This document shows, one piece after another, positions 1 through 12,045 of a stretch of DNA of 64,000 nt (the stretch's first letter is position 1; every line of letters starts with the position of its first letter). The position numbers and the translations under genes were made by a program. This stretch comes from Argyresthia goedartella (Eukaryota; Arthropoda; Insecta; Lepidoptera; Argyresthiidae). The stretch covers positions 4,476,501 through 4,540,500 of the forward strand of contig OX463820.1 of NCBI GenBank assembly GCA_949825045.1. The letters run 5' to 3'. The notes beneath the pieces were generated by a model that saw only the letters and a list, made by a program, of their open reading frames with translations, was not told the DNA's origin and did not search any database.

Positions 1-125
1 CATTGTGTGTAGTTTTCCAGATACGAAACGAGTTTTTACCAAGTAGTTTAACATAATGCTGATCGTAACGTGCGGTTTTTGAACGCAGTAAAGAGGGTTT
101 ATGATACGTGTGTAGATAAATAAAT
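1..125 (-). repeat. Inverted copy of the palindromic foldback family
   Basis: This stretch read on the minus strand matches about 7200-7300. Both share the block that in plus orientation reads taaccctctttactgcgt, followed by an A-rich stretch, accgcacgtta and cagcataa. It carries the same sub-repeat that builds the array at 7195-8545, in the opposite direction. It is cut by the window edge, so its true left end is unknown. Confidence 0.7.
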
Positions 126-2264
126 ATAATGTCAATAAATAAGAGCATAAAACACAGCCGAAGAGAGACACAGTAACCCTACTATACAAGTTTTACTTAG
201 TGTAGGGGACAGAGCTTCAACACTGATATTAAATGCTATACTTATTCTACCTATCTATGTAATTTTTCAACATGAATAAATAAAATTATGATTTTGAAAA
301 AAAGAAAAAGTATAACTAGCGCCTCTGTGAGCTGTAGACCTCGCCAGCTACACAGGAAATTTGCGTTTTTTTTCCACTCCCTCCCACCCGCTTGAAGTTT
401 ATGGGATATACAAGGGGAATTATTATTAAAACAAACAACCCGACGGCAAAATTTACGGCTAGTATTTAATCCCACATCAAAAATACTGTTTCGTACAGCA
501 AAAAAGTGGCCATGTGCGAGAAAGACTCGTTGAAGCAAGTAATTATGTGACTGGATGTTTGTGTTGTAACTTTGTTTTTCATAGTGTTTGTACGAATGAC
601 AAATTAATCTTTGCGGTTATAATAAATGTTTTATATCTTAAAAACTGCTTATTTTGTTTTGTTCAAACCAATTTTCGTTGAAAGTGTGTATTGAGATACT
701 ATATTTTTTGTAGATTTTTCACTCTCTTATTTTAAAAGTTTTAGGGGGGACACACATTTTTCCACTTTGGAAGGGTATTTCTCTTTAACCATTCACTTTG
801 AGGAAAAATGTTTTCAGGAACCTCGACGTCATTTTTAAAGACCTATCTACAGACACCCCACACATATAGGTGTGATGGAAAAAAAAATTGGTTTCAGTTC
901 CATGTATAGGGAGACCCCCTAAATTATTTAACTTTTTCAATTTTTGTATAAAAATCGTAAAGCGGTTCACAAAATACATCTAAATACCAAGTTTCAACTG
1001 TGTAGTCCTAATAGTTTCTGCATAAAGTTGCTGTGACATACGGACGGACGGACGGACAGGCAGACAGACTTGACGAAACTATAAGGGTTTCTTGTTTCTC
1101 TACGGAACCATAAAAAGGATCAGCAAAGACACATTGCTTTAAATATTTTTTGTGTACTCAAGTTTATGTTTTAAGTATTTTTTGTTGTTCTTACATGTTC
1201 ACCTAAGCTACCGCAGCATTTTGCCCTGATATTTGCTGTGCAAATCAGTATTTTTGATGTGCAGTTTAATATTTCCCTAAATTTACTTTCAATACCACAT
1301 ACAAACACATGAATGCACCTGGATACGTATATGGAATGTGAAGTAGCCGCAATAATATCTTTGTAACCCCAGATCACCGTCATTTTCAAAGAAAACTAAA
1401 TACTGAATTGAAAAAAATATATAAATATCGAACCTGCGCACAAAAAATCACGATAATTGGTTGACAAATGCGACCTGTGAGGAGAACATCCGAACTTATA
1501 TTCGAAAGCATTTTCGGTCAAAAATTCAAAGTCCTGACTGACTGACCATTGCAAATGTAACAAAGAAGTATTTTAATTACATTAGAATTGTAAAGCTATA
1601 GCAATTTCCAGTGTTTGTATTGTGAGCCTTGATGACATTGCCAGACTCAACCAGATTGGTGCTGCAACCTATGTGTTAAAGATCTAAGAATACGTCAAGT
1701 TATACCATTACTTTTTATATTAATAATAGTAGTAATAAAATTATTAGCTCCTAAAATAGAAAAAATTGCGACTAAATAAGACCTATCGATACAAACAACA
1801 TGAAATTATGAAATTGGTTTTCCAACCAATTAACATTTTACTAGTGATAGTGCCAGGCACCAGCACACTGGCTTCGTCTTCTTTCAGAATCTTCATAATT
1901 CAAAATCCTTCTTACCTATCTGGTTTTTAACTACAAAGTTGATATCATTTCTTATAAATACAACAATATTGGAAAACATCTTCTTAAAAAGACAGGATTT
2001 ATTACCAATCACATGAAGGAGTTATGGATTGTTTGGGTTTGTTTCTTCAGGATCAAGGAAGGGTTCCAAGGAAAGGATGCCAGGTAGGTCTTCACTTACC
2101 ATATTCTATAAAAAAAAAACACTTTGTTGAAGCTGTAATGATTTTCTAGTAAAATGTATCAGAAGCATTGCTCCGGGTGACCTGGATTTAGAAGATACCG
2201 CATGCGCCAAAAAACTAGTTAGCTCTTAAGTTGCTGCAACATTTCAAATGCAAAAAATAAAATA
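126..2264. other. Repeat-rich stretch without a recognisable gene
   Basis: No open frame here resembles a known protein. About 455-495 resembles 7085-7125 (a tagtatttaatc...tcaaaaatactg block). About 1095-1265 resembles the flanks of the foldback array at 7120-7210 and 8545-8670. A ggac-repeat tract at 1040-1060 followed by cagacagac is the short microsatellite seen in many dispersed insect repeats. Undetected downstream exons of the minus-strand thioredoxin reductase could lie here, but none was recognised. Confidence 0.5.
1185..1265 (+). repeat. Dispersed repeat shared with 8545-8670
   Basis: The segment running from gttgttcttac through accgcagcattttgccctga to tgctgtgcaaatcag is repeated at 8545-8670. 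There it is interrupted by an extra hairpin segment with arms taaaggggg/cccccttta. The two copies are in the same orientation. The family is not identified. Confidence 0.65.
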
Positions 2265-2267
2265 TTA

Positions 2268-3722
<1,455 letters not shown>

Positions 3723-3822
3723 TGGTAGCGAGCGTCCTCCGCGCTATCACTAGGATGTTATAGGTCCGGCTAAGCGGTTTTATTAAATAATTCACCCTAA
3801 GAATATTGTTAAGGATTGTCAT
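3723..3822 (-). CDS. Trxr: Thioredoxin reductase, exon 1 (probable mitochondrial presequence)
   Basis: An ATG at 3822-3820 opens 33 codons plus one base, then a consensus donor A|GTAAGT. The phase-1 end joins exactly to the phase-1 start of the exon at 2566-2346 and gives ...[20 protein letters not shown]. The 33 residues contain five basic and no acidic residues and alternate hydrophobic and basic positions, as mitochondrial targeting sequences do. I infer that this exon makes a mitochondrial form. A cytosolic form could use another start not recognised here. Placement rests on phase, splice signals and composition, not on a homology search. Confidence 0.7.
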
Positions 3823-3946
3823 GTTGACGTAAAAATAAATGTCAGAGACAAGAAAAATAATAGCGGCACACACGCACGTAATCAATAGAGGGAGGTAGAG
3901 ATAGAATAATCGTGGAATAATCTAACAGCAACAGAAACAGCACAAA
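3823..3946. promoter_or_regulatory. Divergent promoter between thioredoxin reductase and the dehydrogenase
   Basis: Only 124 bp separate the two start codons, which point away from each other. Both 5' UTRs and the core promoter elements must fit here unless transcription starts inside the neighbour. No TATA box is obvious in a suitable place. The stretch has a purine-rich tract (agagggaggtagagatagaa) and a cacacacgcacgtaat segment. I infer a bidirectional, TATA-less promoter. No factor site can be named with confidence. Confidence 0.6.
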
Positions 3947-4063
3947 ATGAATTCTGTGCTAATAACAGGAGCTAACCGAGGCTTGGGGCTCGGCATGGTG
4001 AATTATCTTCTAAAACAGACAAAAGCAGAGAAAATCTTCGCGACATGCCGGACCGCTTCAGAG
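3947..4063 (+). CDS. Short-chain dehydrogenase (C-signal/sniffer-like), exon 1
   Basis: This is the first of five exons that join, with every phase compatible, into a 244-aa classical short-chain dehydrogenase/reductase (117+52+191+150+225 nt including stop). The exon gives residues 1-39 with the nucleotide-binding motif TGANRGLG (T7-G14). Later exons carry NNAG (85-88), the catalytic serine region NMSSILGS (147-154) and YxxxK (Tyr166, Lys170). The closest family is the group annotated in insects as C-signal-like or sniffer-like carbonyl reductase, a soluble NAD(P)H-dependent enzyme; its substrate cannot be read from sequence. The donor is GAG|GTAAGT. The gene is unusual for a 33.8-kb first intron and a start codon 124 bp from that of thioredoxin reductase. 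Confidence 0.9.
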
Positions 4064-4449
4064 GTAAGTGGAAATTTATAGTGAAGCGAGTGAAAAGTAT
4101 GACTTACCGATGGGCGCCATGTCCACTGGAACTAGTTATTTTAGCACGTTAATAATTATTCACGAATATAACACCCAACACAGCCGCTACTCCAGAAAAC
4201 AGCGAGAAAATGAAAACGAAGGTCGCGCAAAGTGTTTTTTGTTCATCAACCACCTAAATGTGGGAAAGAGACGAGACGATTACTTGACATGAGGTGACGT
4301 CATCATCCTTGTTGTAGTCATGTCTAATTGTCGATATATTTAAAAAGTTCGAGATTGTTCTCATAATCTGTGATAAAATATTTTAAAATTTAGGATTTTA
4401 AAATATTTCATCGTCGATTATTTCATTTACCTTTTTGGAAAAAAATATG

Positions 4450-5110
4450 TATGGTATATCTGAATACTTGCTCGTTGCTGTTTTAAATGTGATTGACCGA
4501 AGATGAGAGTAGCACGGCTGACAGATGTCACTTTCACTTTTAATCGCATGCTCACAGATTACAGTGCTTACTCTCAGAAGCATGGACGATGATACTCGTA
4601 GCAAAACATGGCGGCGTTAATGATGACATTTATATTTATGACGTCATAGCAACCATTTAGAGTTATCTTGTCGCGCTAACTTCGACTCGGAGTCGCCTCA
4701 TAAGCGATATAATCGATTATGTTGCAACTCGGAACGCTTTGAACGTATGTAACGGAACGATGTAGTCGTTGAAACTGACATTTAAACAAACAATTGTCAC
4801 CGAATTTTGCTAAAATAATGATTTTACGTTAATACACGAGAAAATATTAATTGCAATAAACGATATGGAGCACCAGGAGTTGCTGGTTGCTGTTTTAAAT
4901 GTAATTGTCTCTGAAGAAGATAGCTTAAACTATGACAGTAGCACGGCTGACAGATGTCACTGTCACTTTGACGATGTTAGTACGGGCGATGATGTTATTT
5001 ATGACGTCATATCAACCATTTAGTTAGAGCTATCATTGTCACGCTAACGGTGTCTCGGAATGGCCTCTTATATGATATAATCGATTACGTTGCGACTCAG
5101 AAGGCGCTGA
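4450..5110 (+). repeat. Diverged tandem duplication
   Basis: Two copies lie about 420 bp apart (about 4465-4740 and 4882-5110). They share ordered blocks: gttgctgttttaaatgt, agtagcacggctgacagatg, tttatgacgtcat, caaccattta and gatataatcgatta. The copies differ by many substitutions and indels, so the duplication is old. No coding capacity is evident. The element family is not identified. Confidence 0.7.
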
Positions 5111-6249
5111 TAGTCGAACATCAAGATGACATGACGATAAGATAACGACAACACTAGTTTGGAAATGTTACCATTACCAACATGATAGAAATAACGCAAC
5201 GGGGCGGTATTTTTAAATTTAAAAACATTTAAATTAAATTTTTGATTGTAGCTTATTTATTAAGTGCTCACAAGATTGAAACGAAAGCAGATAGTTTCAC
5301 TTTGGATTTTTGTTTGGAGTTTTGGACAAGCTAGGAGTCAAACATACCTACTAAAAATCCCAGGGGCGAGTGCAGCTTTCAATTCAGGGGGGTTATACAG
5401 TCAAGGTCTAGTCAGGATCGGCTCCAATTCGTCTGAAGCTGCAAGTGCATACACTCCCTTTCTATGTGGCCAGCAACAGCAAGTCGAGTAAAAAGTATGT
5501 TAATGTGTTAAGAAGGGCGGCACAAGCTGCCTCGGAAATGTAAGGCTATCAAGTGGAGTAGCGGGCAACCGGTAAGAACCTTATAGGGGCAGCGAAGGAA
5601 ATTACAATTGGCTATCAAATCGTGTGATGAAGACCTAACACACCCAATCACATGGCTAGCCAATCGAGGAAGGACAACCAATTGGTTTTTAATAGGGGCT
5701 GCACAAGCCACCCGGAAAATTCACATGACTAGCAAATTGAACAATCCGCTATAGCATCAGGGTGAACATGGCTAGCAAACTCGAGTGGTGAGTACCTGAT
5801 AAGATCTGTTATGTTATGAGGGGCGGCGGCCATGCCAAAGCACGTGTCCGGACTCCCATTCGATAATAGACGAATTGGAGAATTCCGCAAATGAGTGGAT
5901 TGCTCGTAATTTTGTTGAGTCTGGTGATGACCCCTTAGGTAAGCCCTAGAGGGGGCACTAAGAGGGCCCCGTTTTTTGTTTTTTGCTTACATTTCGAAAA
6001 CGTCATGTAAGTAATGGGAAATGTTATTATATTACCTAATGCAAGCTGATGAAACTCTCTACAACATTGATTTTATACACTTTTTACTTATTCCCAATCG
6101 TTGTATAGGATATGAGCTCCGAAAAACATTATCAAAATCTGTCTATTAACTCACGTTATTATCATTCTTTGCTTTTTAACTTAAATTTAAACAGTTCCTC
6201 TGAGAAAAAGTGCCCAAAAGAAAGTTTTGCGTTAAATTGCTCTTCAAAA
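5111..6249. other. Intronic stretch without a recognised gene
   Basis: About 5510-5840 contains degenerate internal repetition: gggcggcacaagc / gggctgcacaagcc followed by cgga and a ctagcaaa-type block, recurring at about 5515, 5695 and 5820. This looks like a decayed repeat. The open frame at 5264-5491 has no recognisable domain and I do not regard it as a gene. Confidence 0.4.
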
Positions 6250-6470
6250 ACATATATAGCGACTTCAAAATCTCTGGATTTGGTTCATCTTCGTGGACTG
6301 CGAAAGTTCGATCATCGTGTCACAGTATCGCAGGGAGTTAAAACGGCTACCTATCCGTCTTCGTCGGGATACTCACATCCTCACTTTCCTGTACAGCATC
6401 TTAACCAAACCCCGATATCCCAGCTTTCTGCGTGAACGCTTCGATATGACAGGGAAATTAATGCCACCTT
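6250..6470 (+). pseudogene. Relic of LINE reverse-transcriptase C-terminus
   Basis: About 6320-6440 translates to QYRRELKRLPIRLRRDTH, then LTKPRYPSFLRERF. This is nearly the same as residues in the C-terminal part of the minus-strand LINE at 12046-13116 (QYRRELQWLPIRLRRDTH, LHNPRYPSFLRDRF). Flanking frames are shifted and no longer line up. It is therefore a small decayed fragment of the same LINE family, in plus orientation. Confidence 0.8.
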
Positions 6471-7194
6471 TACTCATCAAAACGGCTACGCCTAGTAAGG
6501 AAGGTGAAAGATCAATCAATTCAATACTCATTTGCTACCGACTTTTCCATTTGATATTTTTAAGTTGTATGAGAGAGAGGAAAAGAGATATATAGATCAA
6601 TAGTTAACCAATGAAACCGACTCCAGAGGCGTCACAACTAAACTAGGGAATTGTATTAATTTATTTATGGGTGGCATTTAAACGCATAACTAATAAAACC
6701 TTTTTTTAAACAAAGAAATCGAAAACGGCATCAAAACTGCTGATTGCAAACTTTTTTACACTAATTTAAACTGTTATTCTACGTGATGATCTAATATTTC
6801 GAAAGCATACCTTATATTTTGACTTACCACAAAAATCGTAACCCTTATTTATTAGAACCAAGCACCTAATAAACTTGAACAACATTTATTTTTGTAAATA
6901 AAACACAATTTAATCAATACCGTATATCTAATTATGCAAAGTAAAAACACTTATATGTAAAACATAAAAGGTATGCATGCAACCTAAATCAGTCTTAATT
7001 TCTAAACCATATTTTTCACGTCATCGCTTAGGAGCATAATCTTAAAAGTAAGTATAGAGAAATCGTATATAGTTTTTTTTGGGCAGTATTTAATCGCAAA
7101 TCAAAAATACTGATTTGCACACTAAAAAAGGATCAACAAAACCACTTTTTATGTTTTAAATATTTAATGAGTACTTAAGTTTATCTTTTATGTA
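6471..7194. other. AT-rich intronic stretch
   Basis: No gene is seen. From about 7075 the sequence becomes similar to 455-495 and 1095-1190, so it belongs to the left flank of the foldback array. The rest shows nothing I recognise. Confidence 0.4.
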
Positions 7195-8545
7195 TTTTAT
7201 GTACACACGTATCATTAACCCTCTTTACTGCGTACAAAAACCGCACGTTACGATCAGCATAAAGTTAAACTACTTGGTAAAAACTCATTTCTTATCTGAA
7301 AAATTACAAATTATGACCATAATGCGTAATTTTTCTACATATTATGATGACATTCAAATTTCGAACGCCGACGCCCGCCTGCGTGCCGCCCCTAGTTTGT
7401 ATGTAAAGTTGGTACTACAGAACAAGCTAAACAACTGCAGAGCCACAATGCCAGTCAAACATGCGGCTCCTGAACACATCAAAGAGAGCTTATGATATGT
7501 GTGTAGATAAACTAGTGTATATAACTGTATATAATTAGGCATTAAAACTCTCGAGTGATATCACTCGAGAGTGTTTTCATTCTCTCACTCACTCACTCTC
7601 TCTCACTCACAGTCACTCACTCACTCATATCATTCATAATAATAATTATGAAACACTCTCGAGTATTAATGCTCTCCATTATGTAGCAGTCACATAAACT
7701 ACTATTATCTACACACGTACCATAAACCCTCTTTACTGCGTCTAAAAACCGCACGGTAAGACCAGCATAATGTAAAACTATTTGATAAAAACTCATTATG
7801 ACCATAACGTAGAAAAAATTGTCACATTATGACATTCAAATTTCGAACGCCGACGCCCGCCGGCGTGCCGCCCCTAGTTTGTCTGTGAAGTTGGTACTAC
7901 AGAACAAGCTAAACAACTCAATGCCACAATGCCGGTCAAACATGCGGTTCCAGAACACATCAAAGAGAGCTTATGATATGTGTGTAGATAAACTAGTGTA
8001 TGTAACTCTACATAATTAGGCATTAAAACTCTCGAGTGATATTATTATGAAACTCGCCTTCGGCTCGTTTTATAATCACACTCGCATTATGTAGCAGTCA
8101 CATAAACTACTAATTATCTACACAGGTATGATAAACCCTCTTTACTGCGTCTAAAAACCGCACGTTAAGACCAGCATAATGTAAAACTATTGGGTAAAAA
8201 CTCATTTCTTATCTGAAAATATCATTATGACCATAATGTACAAAAAATTGTCAAATTATGACATTCAAATTTCGAATGCCGACGCCCACCTGAGTGCCGC
8301 CCCTAGTTTGTCTGTTAGGTTGGTACTGCAGAACAAGCAATGATAAATGCCACAATGCCGGTCAAACATGCGGTTCCTGAACACATCAAAGAGAGCTTAT
8401 GATATGTGTGTAGATAAACGAGTGTATGTATATATATGTAACTGTACATAATTAGGCATTAAAACTCTCGAGTGATATTACTATGAAACTCACTCTCGAG
8501 TATTAATGCCCTCCATTATGTAGCAGTCACATAAACTACTATTCT
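7195..8545. repeat. Array of palindromic foldback repeats
   Basis: Two related sub-repeats alternate in opposite orientations. One reads taaaccctctttactgcgt...accgcacg (at about 7216, 7731 and 8133). The other is its diverged reverse complement, catgcgg...aaagagagcttatgatatg (ending about 7500, 7985 and 8415). Between them lies ttcgaacgccgacgccc (7355, 7835, 8265), giving periods of 480 and 430 bp. Each unit therefore folds back on itself. Its apex lies between ggcattaaaactctcgag and attaatgccctccatta. Apices differ: a perfect 26-bp palindrome at 7547-7572, a segment with actcgccttcggctcg at 8040-8085, and a short spacer at 8470-8500. No coding capacity. Confidence 0.75.
7547..7572. repeat. 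Perfect 26-bp palindrome at a foldback apex
   Basis: The sequence centred on gatatc, with flanking ctctcgagt/actcgagag arms, equals its own reverse complement over 26 bp. It sits at the tip of the first foldback unit. A (ctca)n-rich microsatellite follows at 7579-7627. Confidence 0.9.
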
Positions 8546-8670
8546 GTTGTTCTTACAAGTTGAACCTAACTCGAAGGATAAAGGGGGCTTCGCTTCGCTC
8601 ACCCCCTTTACCCTTCACCTAAGCTGCCGCAGTATTTTGCCCTGATATTTGCTGTGCAAATCAGCAAGAA
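8545..8670 (+). repeat. Dispersed repeat, second copy, with hairpin insert
   Basis: This segment matches 1185-1265 at both ends (gttgttcttac and acctaagctgccgcag...gctgtgcaaatcag). Between them is an extra hairpin (about 8575-8615) with arms taaaggggg/cccccttta around cttcgcttcgctca. The gc-rich palindrome is similar in style to the variable apices of the foldback array next to it. Confidence 0.6.
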
Positions 8671-10434
8671 TAAGTACATGGTTGCGCGCCAAAACAATTT
8701 TCAGTAAAATAGATTGAAGAGAATGAAATTTAGTGTGCCCAAAAGTATTTTTGTTTGCAAAATAGATTTTTAGTTATAACTATAACACTAGTAAAGTGGT
8801 GAAGGTGATTTGATGTAATGAACACTGTTATTGAGTTGCAACTTTTGATAGAAATATTAGAAATGTTGATATGCAATTGGATTAATTAGTTTGCAAGTCA
8901 GTATTTTAGGTGTGTCATGAGAATTTTAGTTTTAAAGGCAGTATTTCAGTGCTATCATACAATTTTTTGGTGCACACTCAGGTTAAAAGATGCTCTACTT
9001 TTAATACTTAAGACTTATTTACCGAGCGAGCTAAGGGCTCCATTTCGACGAGATAGGAGGCGATTTTGCTTTCGTCTGTCTCTATGTGTGTCTGTCAGTT
9101 CCGGTCTAGGGGCCACAGTTTTTAAGCGATCCTCACAAAACTTGGCACTCGTGTTCCTTGAATTAAAAGGATTTTTTGTCGAGAGCTTTTTTGATTTTCC
9201 CTTTATGGGGGGAGTTATGACGTCATTAATTTTTTGTATGTTTTTTTTTCTGAATCCTATCGTGTGGGGTATCAAATTAAAGGGCTCCGGTTCTAAAAAT
9301 ATACTACACCATTAGCTTTCGGCCGCCTGTTTTCTAAAAATCCAAGAAATATTTTCAAAACATACCAAGTTTGGACTCCTCGAAGTAGGAGACGGATTAG
9401 TAAAGAGGATCTATACAGACCATGAGAGTGAGTGAAATAGACTATAACTATTTTCGTGAAAAGTATTGTATTTTAAATCGCGAAATGTAGTTAAGTGTAG
9501 TTTACACAGTTATTGGTGCGGCTACTTTACTACATGATTTTGATTGAATCTAAAATACTTACCTATACATTATTTCACAGTCCCCCCTGTTAGCGAGATT
9601 ACTAGTTATATTTTGTTTATATTTTTAGTTATGCTTGTTTTAGTGAAAAGCGGTTTTTTGGGGTTCCGTACCCGAAGGGTGCCAAACGGGAGCCTATTAC
9701 TAAGCCTCCGCTGTCCGTCTGTCTGTCCGTCCGCCCGTCCGTCACCGGGCTCTATCGGATCAACCGAAATAGGTAGAGTTGAAATTTTCACAGAATTGCA
9801 TTTCTGTTGCTGCAACAGCAACAAATAATGAAACATACATATCGATTTTCAAGAGTTGAAACAAGTACCTATAGAAGAAATTATTGGTATGGCCATTTTC
9901 TTAGCCATTTTGTTTTATTTGTTTATCGGTGAAAATTGGTAAAAGGTATTGAGTTTTGTGCTTATTTTTTGTCATTATATGATTATTAATGGCTCATTTG
10001 AATTATAATAAACAATATTACGTTTTTTATCATATTTGATTTTATTTCTGTAAATAAGTTACTCAATTTCTATCCAATTCAATAAGCAAAGAGTTTCGTT
10101 AACCTGAGTACATAGTTTAATACTTACTTTACATTCACAAAACTATTTTTCAATGTTTCGATGTACGGCCTTAAATGTAGTCCTAACTAGTATTTAATAT
10201 TTTATTATTAAATGTACTTACTGGTACAAAAGACTGTCGTTTCACGTTGTTCTGTGTACAATGATATGGAATGGAACCCTTCATGGGCGGGTCCGATGTC
10301 CTTCTCGCACTTGACCGGTTTTATTTGATGTGCAGTCATTTCAAAGTTATGCGCATAGAGTTTATTAGTGACAGAATTTAGGTTGCATAATGTTATTTAG
10401 AGGTGCAACTAAAGATTCCCCTCTATTTATTAAA
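8671..10434. other. Repeat-derived stretch without genes
   Basis: About 9020-9300 carries open frames on both strands, but their sequence (ggggccacagtttttaagcg, cacaaaacttggcactcg) has the look of a dispersed repeat and shows no protein domain. About 9645-9840 is a member of the family with ggttccgtacccgaagggtg, gtccgtctg repeats and ttctgttgctgcaacagcaa. Related copies lie at 40860-40985, 48905-49075 and, inverted, 49320-49470. Confidence 0.45.
9645..9840 (+). repeat. Dispersed repeat with gtccgtctg tract
   Basis: Ordered blocks are tggggttccgtacccgaagg, a (gtccgtct/gcc) tract, a weakly conserved middle, and ctgttgctgcaacagcaac, which is itself palindromic. The same blocks occur at 48905-49075 and 40860-40985 in the same orientation, and at 49320-49470 inverted. 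This is a non-coding dispersed family. Its autonomous partner is not identified. Confidence 0.7.
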
Positions 10435-10880
10435 ACAGTTTATTGCACAAAATTACAGACTATTTCCAATTCGTTGTACACATACAAATATACAAAAAAC
10501 ATATATACCCATCCATTTAAACCAGATTGAAACATAACAAATTATAGAACACATCAAAGAGAGCTTTTGATATGTGTATAGATAAACTAGTGTAACAACT
10601 GTACATAATTAGGCATTTACACTTACTCGAGAGTGGGTTTATGAAACGAGCCGAAGGCGAGTTTCATAATAATATCACTCGATAGTTTTGTATTATGCCC
10701 TCCATTACGTAGCACTCACATAAACTACTAGTACATATATAGGTACTATACGAAAGAGATGGGTAATGAACTTTCAAACCTTTTCTTAAAAGTGAAAATT
10801 GAGGCACTATCCCTAATAGAGCAGGGAAGTGCGTTCCACAGTCGGATTATGCTGGGGAATTGGAAGGGGAGACACCGTGT
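10435..10880 (-). pseudogene. LINE 3' relic interrupted by a foldback unit
   Basis: About 10745-10870 (minus strand) resembles the last codons of the LINE at 12046 onward: the segment corresponding to LWNKLPSAIRDSPSLNVFK is recognisable. About 10435-10500 has the same start of the 3' end (tttattgcacaaaa, then acacatacaaatatac) as 11747 onward. Between them, 10545-10740 is a single unit of the foldback family found at 7195-8545. I infer a LINE fragment later split by that element. Confidence 0.6.
10545..10740. mobile_element. Single foldback unit
   Basis: It starts gaacacatcaaagagagc, runs through gatatgtgtatagataaac and taattaggcattt, then an apex, then tatgccctccattacgtagc and cacataaactact, exactly as the units of the array do. 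The apex carries ttatgaaacgagccgaaggc followed by gagtttcataa, a hairpin related to the second apex of the array (8040-8085). It appears to be inserted in a LINE 3' relic, which suggests that these units move singly. Confidence 0.65.
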
Positions 10881-11580
10881 AGGATCTCCCATTGCGGGTT
10901 AGGGGGATTACACAAAATATAAACAAATAAGAGAGAATGTGCAACTCTACAGTCAGATTCACATTACATGGAGAGAAATGCCGATATAGTTATTTGGAGA
11001 TCACATCATAGTGTACGTGTATAATACGTGAAGATACTGATAGCTTTTACCTTCAGAATTACACACACAATTCCATTAGTGCTTCGCATAGGTGAGGTAT
11101 GGCTTGGTATGGCTAGGTTAGGGTAGATTGAATTAGTTTAGTTTGGGTTAAATTAGATTTTGTTATTCTCAAGGCGTCAAAAGTAACTAACGAACTTAAC
11201 TGAAAGAATGAAATCCGACTTCTCTTATATTAAAACTCGTTGTAACGCCTCTGGAATCGGTTCACTTATTAACTTAATTAATCTATTCATGTCTATAGCT
11301 CCAATACACGTTACAAATAATAAAGGTAGCAACAATTCCTCTCTCATGGTTATAATAAGATGCTAGTGTTTTACCATTCCGGACTCGGCTAGCAGGCATG
11401 TTTTATGGTATTTTCTCAAACCGTGGTGTAGTTTTTTTTCACAGCAGCTGATCAAAGGCTTTAAGGCGGTTTTTGCTTTAGATTTAAAAACTAAATCATC
11501 AATTCCTCGTATTGTATATTAGTTATCGCTAAATAACACTTGTTTCGTCATAAGTGACTTTGTAAGATAGCGTAGAAATC
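10881..11580. other. Intronic stretch without genes
   Basis: I see no gene, repeat copy or regulatory signal I can name in this AT-rich stretch. Confidence 0.4.
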
Positions 11581-11722
11581 CAACTAATATTATAAATGTG
11601 AAAGTGACGATGTTTGGATGTTTGTGTGTGTCAGAGATAGTTTATGAGCTAGATTAACATATAGGATACTTTTTATCCGAATGCACCAGAAGGAGGGTGA
11701 CGTTATCTCAGTAAATGATAAT
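11581..11722 (+). repeat. Left half of a split dispersed repeat
   Basis: It starts caactaatattataaatgtg and includes gagctagattaacatatagg, atactttttatccgaatgca and gttatctcagtaaatgataa. An uninterrupted relative is present inverted at 61518-61713. There the next bases (ttcctaagaat in plus orientation) adjoin acacgcag and the end ...catcagctagt. That missing half appears at 24687-24729. The outer LINE therefore inserted into this repeat. Confidence 0.8.
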
Positions 11723-12045
11723 GCATGAATGAATGAATGAATGAATACTTTATTGCACAAAACAAACATACAGAGATATACAAAGAAAGATATATGTACA
11801 AGAGGCGCGCTTATCTCTATAAAAGAGATTTCTACCAGCAAACCCAGATAGGAAAGGAAAGGGGATTGTGAGAGTAAAACCATTTGCACAACAAAATTAT
11901 TCATACACAATAATAATATAAGTAGGTACATATACCTAATACTACTACTACACCTAATTTATATAATATTATATACATACATACATATCATACACATACA
12001 AGTTATATACATACATAACATACATATACAAATTATATATACATA

